A stretch of 64,000 bases of DNA, from assembly GCA_965233625.1 (NCBI GenBank), contig OZ247499.1:4402001-4466000 (forward strand), given 5' to 3'. Origin of the DNA: G965233625 sp965233625 (GTDB lineage Bacteria > Planctomycetota > Planctomycetia > Pirellulales > Pirellulaceae). The notes under the pieces are model-generated. The model searched no databases, was not told the origin of the DNA, and was given only the letters and a program-made list of their open reading frames with translations. Shown here in pieces: positions 1-6,830 of this stretch. The translations under genes were made by a program, and so were the position numbers. Within the stretch, counting starts at the first letter, position 1. Every line of letters starts with the position of its first letter.

Positions 1-1386
1 AGGCATCGGCCGTTTGCCGGCTGTTGGAATCCAGTTGGACTCCAAACCTTCCGGCGCCTTGGGGCCGACGTAAAGGGTTACCGAACCGTCTGCGTTTTTC
101 TTCAGCTTTTCCAGATCATAGCTGGACAGCGTGGTGCGGTTGGAGTCTGTGTAAATGAATCCGAAGGTTGCGCGATCGTACACCGTCAGCGCCCAGAATT
201 GTTTGACGGGCATCTTCGCCGGTACATCAACCCGGTAGGTCTTTCCGGCCTCTAAGAGTTTTCCACTGGCGTCTTCAATCGCCACGGCGTACTGCGTAGA
301 AGGATTGTCAGAAAGCACTTTCGGGACGTAGGTGCACCACAGATACTGCATCGCGCGGGCGTCGATATCGATCTTGTCCTGGTACTCATAGGTGAACGTC
401 CTATTTTTATCGGCCAGCATCAGCGGGTAGTAATGGCGGTCGGGCCAGAAACGCTTTTCCTGCGGCAGTTTGTCGAACTTAGATTGCAGATAGTACCAGG
501 CGTCGATCGCTGCCTGCCGCATCGCCCGCCGGGTGATTTTATCGGGCGCGTAGGGTTTCCCCTTTTCGATACCTAGGGTCGCCAGCAGGCCGGTCATGTG
601 TTTGTCAATCGGCCGGACTGGTTCGACTGCGACGATGTCGTAAATGTCGCTGAAGTGCCGTTCATCAAAGAACGGAATGGTTGCATAACGGTCGTTGACC
701 GGGTCAACAAATTTCTGCTCCGGCGGATCCTTCGCTTCCGAGAGATAGTACAGCCGCAGTTTTTGCGCGTAGTTGAACGCATCTTTCTGTGTTTTCCCCG
801 GCGCGACAATCGAACGGAACGCGAGTGCAATCCGGTAGTTTGGCGACGGCACGTGGATGTATCCATCAGGAATAGGCTTGCGGTATCCCGGCGGCGTGAA
901 CAGGTATTTGCCGCCTTTGCCTTTGTCGAGACCTCCGGGTCCGACGTCGGCAATCGTGAATTGCCAGGCGTCCACCACCTGCCCATACAGACTGCCCTCT
1001 GGCCCTGCTGCGGGAATTTCAAGCACCGCCGGACCCTTTTGAAGATCTGTATAGGCCGCAATATAGGGCGTGCTGCTGTTGGCGGTGATGGCTTCGAGAT
1101 TTGGCTTGGCCGTTTCTGAGTAGGTGATGATATCGTTATCTTTCATCCCCAGATCCTGCATCGCAGCCGCCCGGAAGCGGTAGATTGCGACCGCCGGCAT
1201 TCCCCACAGCACGGCCTCAAACGCCCGCTGGTATTTAACCTGATACTCAAGCTCCGTCGTCGAAGCCGTGGCGCCCCGGGGCGGTTGGCCGCCGAGCGGC
1301 TCTTTGCCATCTTGTGCAAAGGACGTTGTCGAAAGAACTGGCAAAGCGATAAGGCAGAAAAGCCAACGTGCAGAGCAGGTATTCAT
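1..1386 (-). CDS. DUF1254/DUF1214 domain protein, secreted (C-terminus beyond window)
   Basis: The reverse-strand frame opens with ATG at 1386 and stays open to base 1, so the C-terminus lies outside the window. Residues 1-24 (MNTCSARWLFCLIALPVLST...SFA) look like a Sec signal peptide, so the protein is probably periplasmic. The body matches the DUF1254 family (AFEAVLWGMPAVAIYRF near residue 55, then a central segment rich in aromatic and proline residues). It is followed by the beginning of DUF1214 (around VPAKMPVKQFWALTVYD and the NADGSVTLYVGPKAP motif). These proteins are common in planctomycetes and proteobacteria; their biochemical role is not established. No partner gene is visible downstream because of the window edge. 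The frame is clear; the function is unknown. Confidence 0.85.
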   Translation of the reverse strand, partial: MNTCSARWLFCLIALPVLSTTSFAQDGKEPLGGQPPRGATASTTELEYQVKYQRAFEAVLWGMPAVAIYRFRAAAMQDLGMKDNDIITYSETAKPNLEAITANSSTPYIAAYTDLQKGPAVLEIPAAGPEGSLYGQVVDAWQFTIADVGPGGLDKGKGGKYLFTPPGYRKPIPDGYIHVPSPNYRIALAFRSIVAPGKTQKDAFNYAQKLRLYYLSEAKDPPEQKFVDPVNDRYATIPFFDERHFSDIYDIVAVEPVRPIDKHMTGLLATLGIEKGKPYAPDKITRRAMRQAAIDAWYYLQSKFDKLPQEKRFWPDRHYYPLMLADKNRTFTYEYQDKIDIDARAMQYLWCTYVPKVLSDNPSTQYAVAIEDASGKLLEAGKTYRVDVPAKMPVKQFWALTVYDRATFGFIYTDSNRTTLSSYDLEKLKKNADGSVTLYVGPKAPEGLESNWIPTAGKRPMP

Positions 1387-1611
1387 CAGGTGTCAATCCA
1401 ACGGCGTACAGGACGGAAGAAGAATCGTCCCTCATTGAATCATGCGGCTGCTGCGGAGACAAACATATCGTCGTTAGAAAATCTCTGCGCCGAACGAATT
1501 AAATGGCATCTGTCCATTTCGCCGCTTGAGCACTGGAATGGTGCAGAGCCCACCAGTCCGCGTTTCGATCAATATCAGACATGGCCCGGGGGAGAACTGT
1601 TACCCGGAAAT

Positions 1612-1884
1612 TCATGAATCGCGTGACAGAATACGCTGCTTCGATCGCTCGCGTGCTTCGGCTATCGGAATACCTTCGCCACGTTCCATTTGCTCAATAC
1701 CTTCTGCGATAGCATTGAGGTCATCCTGCTGCCGTTGACGACGGAGAGCTTCCATCGCCTGCCGATGGGTTTCACCGTCCACAACAAAATAGGTAGCATG
1801 CGTATTGGGATGCTCCACCTCAAAAGGCTTTTGCCCGTTGGCATCGATAGCAGCAGCCAGTTCGCTAGGTAGTTTCGGGATCAT
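1612..1884 (-). CDS. Small antitoxin-like protein, orphan
   Basis: A 90-residue acidic protein beginning MIPKLPSELAAAID. It has a short N-terminal beta-rich segment (FEVEHPNTHATYFVVDGETH) followed by a highly charged helix (AMEALRRQRQQDDLNAI). This layout resembles small planctomycete and cyanobacterial antitoxins that usually precede a RelE/ParE toxin. No toxin-sized reading frame follows on the same strand: 1387-1611 lies between it and the next gene and shows nothing toxin-like. There is no clear ribosome binding site, and a TACAAT box lies only about 8 nt upstream of the ATG, so the message could be nearly leaderless (inference). The antitoxin assignment rests on overall pattern, not on a diagnostic motif. 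Confidence 0.55.
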   Translation of the reverse strand: MIPKLPSELAAAIDANGQKPFEVEHPNTHATYFVVDGETHRQAMEALRRQRQQDDLNAIAEGIEQMERGEGIPIAEARERSKQRILSRDS

Positions 1885-1956
1885 ATCTGAATTGTATCAC
1901 ACGAACTGGTGCGAGAAAAAAACAGTGCCAGCTGCTCTCTGGGCGCCGATCTGTGT

Positions 1957-2613
1957 CTAGAAAATCCCTTCACCAAACGAATCGCCTTTGTCCTCTTCTG
2001 TCTTCTCCGTCTTATCGGGCGTGCGGCTGTCGTCTGGCCGGTGGCCGCGGCGGCGGGTTGGTGGTTTGGTTTCGTCGGACTGCGCGCGGGGCATGTGAGG
2101 TGGTGCGGGGCCGGGCTGTGGCGGCTGGATGCTGGTGATGTTGCTGCTGCTGGGCTGCGGTGTTTCCGGGCTGCTGGGGCGTGATGGTGCGTCTTCGTGC
2201 GCGTATTCGTCATCGTAGCGCGAGACGTAGCCCGGCTGCGAAGCGCGTTGCAGTTCGCTCTCGAATTCAGCGATCACGCGGTTCTGAATCATCTCGCGGC
2301 AGGCGGAGTTGATGGGGTGCGCAATGTCTGCGTAAAGTTTGCTGCGGCCGTCGTTATCGCGCTGCGTGTGGTCTTCTTTCAAAGCGGCGCCGCAACTGTT
2401 GCAGTACGACGCCCGTAGATGGTTCTTACTGCCGCAACTGTTGCAGTGCGACGTGAGCTTGCGGCTGGGCATGGCGACAAACGGACCGCTGCTGCCGTCG
2501 ATGATTTTAAGATCGCGGACCACAAAACTATCGTCGAAAGTAATGCTGCAAAAAGCCTGAAGACGGTCGTCCGAATCTTCCATCAGCTTAATACGAACCT
2601 CAGTGATCTTCAT
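1957..2613 (-). CDS. spoVG: SpoVG family regulator with zinc ribbon and long tail
   Basis: The start is ATG at 2613 (MKITEVRIKLMED), with a GGGAG ribosome binding site about 8 nt upstream; an in-frame extension to 2658 lacks one. Residues 1-70 are a SpoVG domain (ITFDDSFVVRDLKIIDG, PFVAMPSRK). SpoVG proteins are small nucleic-acid-binding regulators, about 85-100 residues in Firmicutes. Here the domain is followed at about residues 74-95 by a four-cysteine zinc ribbon (CNSCG and CNSCG, C-x2-C each) and then a helical segment. A proline- and serine-rich disordered tail of roughly 90 residues ends the 218-residue protein. It lies downstream of ispE on the same strand, 251 nt apart; ispE/spoVG proximity is also seen in other bacteria. 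Family is certain; target is unknown. Confidence 0.88.
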   Translation of the reverse strand: MKITEVRIKLMEDSDDRLQAFCSITFDDSFVVRDLKIIDGSSGPFVAMPSRKLTSHCNSCGSKNHLRASYCNSCGAALKEDHTQRDNDGRSKLYADIAHPINSACREMIQNRVIAEFESELQRASQPGYVSRYDDEYAHEDAPSRPSSPETPQPSSSNITSIQPPQPGPAPPHMPRAQSDETKPPTRRRGHRPDDSRTPDKTEKTEEDKGDSFGEGIF

Positions 2614-2864
2614 CTCGATGCTCCCTGCGTTGTTGCTGTACACCTTCCGGGGCCGCACGAAGCGGCGCCTGGTTGATGTTCCTTGCAGTCCCGTCTGCAG
2701 CGGTCAGTGCTGCCGTGGTCTGGCGCGAGTCAGTAAGTATCAGTGTCGCGTGATGTTTCGCCGTGTGCTTAGCAGGTACAGTTGTCAGTTCAGAGGGTGT
2801 CGATCTTATGTCGCTGCGTTGTGAATCCTGTTTCCGTTACTGTTCTACGTCATTTCGTTTCAGA

Positions 2865-3842
2865 TTAAACCGTTTGTGTATGCTGGGCGAAGCCCGTTCC
2901 TGCGGCTCGAAGCCGGGCAGCCGTGCGGCGTGCGTGGCGTGCATGCCGCGCGATGCCAAAGAACGCCGTTCCGCTGCCGCTCATCTGCCAGCCGCGGAAA
3001 CCGCATGCCTGCATAACGCGGTGCATAGCGGTCATCGCTTCCGGCTCAACCAGGTTGGCGGCCGGTTGCAACTGGTTCTTCAAACGCTGTCCCGCGGCAA
3101 TGGCATTACCCTGTTGTAACGCGCTGACTAGGTCTTCGCAGGTTTCCGGCTGCTGCGATGGCTGACAGACACGGTACACCGCCGGAGTTGAAAGCCCCAC
3201 GGCGGGCCGCGCGATCACCAGATGCAGCGGTGCAAAAGCAATCAGCGGGCGGATCTTTTCTCCGCGGCCGGTGCACACCGCCGGCGCCGGGTGAGATTGA
3301 TTGTTCTGGCCCAGGAAAAACGGCACATCGCTGCCCAGTTCCGCCGCAATCTCCGCCAGTTGCTGATGAGAATAATTAAGCCGCCAGCCGATGTTCGCCG
3401 CCACCAGCGCGGCCGCTGCATCCGCCGAGGCGCCGCCCATTCCCGCAGCGGCGGGAACGCGTTTGAAAATCGTCAGGCGTCCGCCAAGCTTGCCGGTTTC
3501 GCGTTTTGATTGCTGGATCGCCAAGTTGCGCAGCGCCACAAGCGCGCGGTGCGCCAGGTTATCTTCCGGCGGCGGCAGCGGGCTGTGCGAAATCGCCGCG
3601 GGCAGACCGGGCGCCCACTGACACGCAACGGTGATCGCCGCAGCATCCTGGTCGTCAGCATTTCCGGCTTCATCCGCATCACGCAGCGGGGTGAATTGCA
3701 CTTCATCAGCCAGCGCAACGGCAGCCATCAGCGTTTCAATTTCATGAAAGCCATCAGGACGCTTCTGGCAGATTTCGAGGAAAAGATTGATCTTCGCGAC
3801 CGCGGCGACCTCAATCGTTTCTCCCCGGCGTACAGCAATCAT
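2865..3842 (-). CDS. ispE: 4-diphosphocytidyl-2-C-methyl-D-erythritol kinase
   Basis: A GHMP kinase of the MEP (non-mevalonate) isoprenoid pathway. It phosphorylates the 2-hydroxyl of CDP-methylerythritol using ATP in the cytoplasm. Visible signatures are the N-terminal AKINLFLEI, the phosphate-binding glycine-rich loop PAAAGMGGASADAA, and a C-terminal GSGTAFFGI segment matching the third GHMP motif. I prefer the ATG at 3842 (MIAVRRGETIEV, 325 residues), with AGGCGG just upstream. A TTG start at 3893 would add 17 residues that the family does not need. The protein is slightly longer than the usual 280-310 residues and has an alanine/aspartate-rich insertion near residue 60. spoVG lies downstream. 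The next MEP-pathway gene in the window, ispF, is about 9 kb away on the other strand. Confidence 0.95.
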   Translation of the reverse strand: MIAVRRGETIEVAAVAKINLFLEICQKRPDGFHEIETLMAAVALADEVQFTPLRDADEAGNADDQDAAAITVACQWAPGLPAAISHSPLPPPEDNLAHRALVALRNLAIQQSKRETGKLGGRLTIFKRVPAAAGMGGASADAAAALVAANIGWRLNYSHQQLAEIAAELGSDVPFFLGQNNQSHPAPAVCTGRGEKIRPLIAFAPLHLVIARPAVGLSTPAVYRVCQPSQQPETCEDLVSALQQGNAIAAGQRLKNQLQPAANLVEPEAMTAMHRVMQACGFRGWQMSGSGTAFFGIARHARHARRTAARLRAAGTGFAQHTQTV

Positions 3843-4334
3843 AGCCGCCTGCGTGATAAAATTTGTACGTGAAATACCAGTTGCAGTGACCAATGCCGAT
3901 TGGCTAAGACGCCCCGATTGACGTTGCTGCGATGCGTGACCTGCGGTGGATAAGCGATGGTTTGAATGTCAAGCGGGCGCACACTCATAATCCCGAATTC
4001 TAACGGTCTGGCCGCGCCGGTCAACAAGAATTAACGCTAAACTATTTTTACACATCGACTTAGCGAAACGCCGCGGATGCCCGCATCCGTCCACCTGCCA
4101 CAACCGTCAAAGGCCGCACGCACGGTTTTACGCCTGCTGCACTGGCCTTGTGCAACGATGTGAATTGCGGGAAAAACGCGGCAACCGTATTCCTGGGCTA
4201 CGCTTAGGAGTGGAGACCAAGTCTCCAGCCGTAGGTCAGGCGCCTGCCTGACAGCGATGGAGGTGGACTGCGTAGCGTCAGGCAGGCGCCTGACCTACGG
4301 GATTAAGTTGAAGCTCTCCCTAGAAAACCGCCCC
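3843..4334. other. Intergenic region between ispE and DUF368 gene, with REPIN
   Basis: This is the divergent gap between ispE (minus) and the DUF368 gene (plus). An AT-rich stretch at about 4025-4055 (GAATTAACGCTAAACTA) is a plausible promoter zone for ispE. The only strong structure is the inverted repeat at 4229-4300, described separately. I see no convincing gene; a 62-residue minus-strand frame at 3839-4027 has no family signature. Confidence 0.6.
4229..4300. repeat. REPIN-like perfect 24-bp inverted repeat
   Basis: The arms at 4229-4252 and 4277-4300 are perfect reverse complements over 24 nt (CCGTAGGTCAGGCGCCTGCC...), separated by a 24-nt loop. Each arm contains the palindrome CAGGCGCCTG. 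The same architecture, including loop bases GTGGAC-x-GCGTA, occurs at 12690-12763, which identifies it as a dispersed element rather than a gene-specific terminator. It sits 35 nt upstream of the DUF368 start codon. Confidence 0.85.
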
Positions 4335-5354
4335 ATGAAATCCGCCAGCAAAGCACTGAGCAACGCAACGCACACAGACGCTACCGCACGACAGCATTCG
4401 CTTGCGGGCGATCTGGCGAATGTTGTGCGCGGGCTGCTGATGGGCGCCGCCGATGTGGTGCCGGGTGTTTCAGGTGGTACGGTCGCGCTGGTGCTGGGTA
4501 TCTATTCGCGGCTGGTCATGGCGATCACGCGTTTTAATGTAGAGTTCGCTTCGCTGCTTCTGAAAGGACAATTCCGCGCGGCGGCCCGGCATGCCGACCT
4601 GCGTTTTGTCGCCACGCTTGGCCTGGGCATTCTGACCGGCGTGGGCTGTATGGCGCTGCTAATCGGGCGCCTGCTGTCGACGGCGACACCACGGTCGCTG
4701 ACTTACGCCGCCTTCTTCGGCATGATCCTGGCTTCCAGCTTCCTGGTGGCGAAGATGGTCAAGGCGCCCCGCAAACGCGATAAAGTGCTGGCTGTCCTCG
4801 GCGGCATCCTTGGCGCTCTGGCCTCTGGCGCCCTCACGCTGCTGACGCCCACCAGCGGTGAACCGGCTTTGTGGTATCTGTTTGTCTGTGGCAGCGTCGC
4901 TATCTGCGCGATGATTCTGCCGGGTATCAGCGGCTCAATGATTCTGCTTCTACTGGGCGTCTATGCACATGTGGCGCACGTCCCGCACCGGCTGCTACAT
5001 CGTGAAGACATCACCGGCTGCATCCTCACCACGTTAAGCTTCGGCGCCGGCTGTGTGCTGGGGCTGCTGTGTTTCAGCCGGGTGCTGCGCTGGCTGCTGA
5101 AGCATCACGAAAACAAAACGCTGGCCATTCTCTGCGGCTTCATGTTCGGCGCGCTGCCGCTGCTGTGGCCCTTTCAGCACGACACGACGCCCGAAGTTGA
5201 GAAGCTGAAAGAAAAGGTCTTCGTCAGCTATCTACCCAGCCTCTTCGAACCGTTCACACTACTCGTGTTCGGCGTCGTCATCCTCGCGGCTGCGGCGGTT
5301 CTGGTCATCGACTGGTACGGCGCCTTGAAGCGAAATCCTGTCGCCTCGCGATAA
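4335..5354 (+). CDS. DUF368 family polyprenyl-phosphate transporter homologue (PopT-like)
   Basis: A polytopic inner-membrane protein of 339 residues. The start is ATG at 4335 (MKSASKALSN); the frame runs further upstream only because it reads through the REPIN. DUF368 is built from two inverted repeats, each with a PG(V/I)SG motif. Both are present: ADVVPGVSGGTVALVLGIY near residue 40 and MILPGISGSMILLLLGVY near residue 205. DUF368 proteins (PopT) have been implicated in recycling undecaprenyl phosphate across the cytoplasmic membrane for envelope glycan synthesis. That role is from the family; nothing in this locus tests it. The gene appears to stand alone: the next gene is more than 200 nt away. 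Confidence 0.88.
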   Translation: MKSASKALSNATHTDATARQHSLAGDLANVVRGLLMGAADVVPGVSGGTVALVLGIYSRLVMAITRFNVEFASLLLKGQFRAAARHADLRFVATLGLGILTGVGCMALLIGRLLSTATPRSLTYAAFFGMILASSFLVAKMVKAPRKRDKVLAVLGGILGALASGALTLLTPTSGEPALWYLFVCGSVAICAMILPGISGSMILLLLGVYAHVAHVPHRLLHREDITGCILTTLSFGAGCVLGLLCFSRVLRWLLKHHENKTLAILCGFMFGALPLLWPFQHDTTPEVEKLKEKVFVSYLPSLFEPFTLLVFGVVILAAAAVLVIDWYGALKRNPVASR

Positions 5355-5400
5355 CCGTGCGGTTCACGCAGCGCACAGCGTTGACAAAGGACGGATTCTG

Positions 5401-5439
5401 TACCCCTCTCCCTATCCCTCTGCCCGGAGGGGCGAGGTG
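5401..5439. repeat. REP unit, CCTCGCCCCTCCGG family
   Basis: The reverse complement reads CCTCGCCCCTCCGGGCAGAG then GGATAGGGAGAGGGG. This is nearly the same unit as at 31117-31155 (CCTCGCCCCTCCGGGGAGAG, then GGTTAGGGTGAGGGG). It is a single copy here, between the DUF368 gene and the next gene. Confidence 0.7.
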
Positions 5440-5453
5440 ACCAGATGGGACTT

Positions 5454-5487
5454 CGATACTGCCACAACATCGATACTGCCACAACAT
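5454..5487. repeat. Two tandem copies of a 17-bp unit
   Basis: CGATACTGCCACAACAT is repeated exactly twice (5454-5470 and 5471-5487), immediately upstream of the SHD1/WD40-like gene. Two copies may be a slippage duplication or an operator pair; the sequence does not decide. Confidence 0.8.
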
Positions 5488-5569
5488 CGTATGGGCACCA
5501 TGGACGCGGTTGCTGGTTGAGTCTGGGTTGCCAGTCGTCTATGCTCGGAGCGTGTTCTCTGGTTCACGA

Positions 5570-6775
5570 ATGGGTAGATCAATGGCTTTTCGCGCGTACG
5601 GTTACGGGGTAGTCCTTCGACTCATCAGCGGGGTGCTCGCTGCGTCTGTTCTGCTGGCGTCGCCTTACACAGACGCCCGCGAGTGGAAGGCCCGTACTGG
5701 CAGTTTCTCCGTCGAGGCCGACTTTATTCAGATCAAAGACGGTAAGGTCTTTCTCGAGCGAAAGAGTGACGGCTCGGTCGTGCCGGTGCCAATCGAAAAG
5801 CTTAGCTTTGACGACTACGATTATCTACGGACGATCACCGACAAGAAGGTGCGCGACTATCTGCGCGACCATCCCCTGCCGCTGCGCGGATTGGTGACTT
5901 TCATCGAAGAGGAAAAAAACGTCAATTCCATCGATTTCTCACCTCAAGGAGACCTGCTTGCCGTCGCCACAGATGGTGGTTTGACGTTGTACAGTACGAA
6001 GGATTGGCGGAAGAAGATCTTCTTAAAGGCCGTCTATTACTTCGACTTCAAGTTCTGCAAATTCTCGCCGGATGGAAAAGGGCTGATCACGGCCAATTTC
6101 TCAGGGCATATAACCACCTACTCCGTCGCGAATGGAAGCCTGACAAAGCGGGGGACCTATCCCAAACTGCACGGCCGCTATCTTATCGGAGCTGCCTTTA
6201 GCCGTGATGGCAAGTTTGTCCTGACCTGCGATGCGTCCGGGAGCAATGTGTACTGGAACTGGCAGACGGGTAGCTTAGTCCACCGCCTTCGTGGCGATGG
6301 CGTCAGCAACGCAACGGGCACAACGTGTTTCATTAACCCCAAAGGCACGCAGGGGATTGGTGTGACAGGTAAATCAATTGTCCTTTACGATCTTGTTTCG
6401 GGTAAGCCAATCCAGAAGCTTCCTTGCGCCCCGCGAGAATATTTTAAGATCTCTTTAGCTCCGTCTATCCGGCTGTTTGCTGTTTCCCACTACACGGATA
6501 CCCATCTCATCAATCTGGTAACGGGAGAAATTCTTGGCAAAGTTGAAGAAGCCAGATCCCGGCCCGTACAGATTTCGCCCCGCGGTAAATTCCTGGCCGT
6601 CGGATCGGCACGCAGCAGGACGGAAATCTACACGATTCCGCAACTGGAGCTTGTCACGAAATTTTATACGCCGTCGTTGAGCCGGCTCATGACGATTTCG
6701 CCAGATGACCGTTATCTGGCGGTTGCCCATGACGAGGAATTGCACGTCTTTAAGATGCCCGCAGGGGATAACTGA
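5570..6775 (+). CDS. Exported SHD1-domain protein with WD40-like repeats
   Basis: An N-terminal hydrophobic segment (VLRLISGVLAASVLLASPYTDA) looks like a signal peptide, so export is likely. It is followed at about residues 38-95 by an SHD1 (SLA1 homology 1) domain: REWKARTGSFSVEADFI, KDGKVFLE, VPIEKLSFDD. The rest is a series of WD40/YVTN-like blades with recurring motifs such as DFSPQGDLLAVAT, KFSPDGKGLI, AAFSRDGKFVLT, QISPRGKFLAV and TISPDDRYLAV. The fold is therefore probably a beta-propeller used for protein contacts. ATG codons at 5570 or 5582 are both possible; a TTG at 5510 would misplace the signal peptide. SHD1 proteins are abundant in planctomycetes with no known function. The protease gene starts 55 nt downstream on the same strand and is probably co-transcribed. 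Confidence 0.8.
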   Translation: MGRSMAFRAYGYGVVLRLISGVLAASVLLASPYTDAREWKARTGSFSVEADFIQIKDGKVFLERKSDGSVVPVPIEKLSFDDYDYLRTITDKKVRDYLRDHPLPLRGLVTFIEEEKNVNSIDFSPQGDLLAVATDGGLTLYSTKDWRKKIFLKAVYYFDFKFCKFSPDGKGLITANFSGHITTYSVANGSLTKRGTYPKLHGRYLIGAAFSRDGKFVLTCDASGSNVYWNWQTGSLVHRLRGDGVSNATGTTCFINPKGTQGIGVTGKSIVLYDLVSGKPIQKLPCAPREYFKISLAPSIRLFAVSHYTDTHLINLVTGEILGKVEEARSRPVQISPRGKFLAVGSARSRTEIYTIPQLELVTKFYTPSLSRLMTISPDDRYLAVAHDEELHVFKMPAGDN

Positions 6776-6830
6776 ACACTCATCGCGGTAAGTCACCCCT
6801 TCAGAAAAACAGCACCAGGGTAGAACAACA

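Noticed and set aside
4257..4334. N-terminal extension of the DUF368 protein from 4257
   Set aside because: The extension is encoded by the right half of a dispersed REPIN; the ATG at 4335 gives the family-like N-terminus.
5454..5487. CRISPR-like repeat
   Set aside because: There are only two directly adjacent 17-bp copies with no spacer, and no cas gene is in the window.
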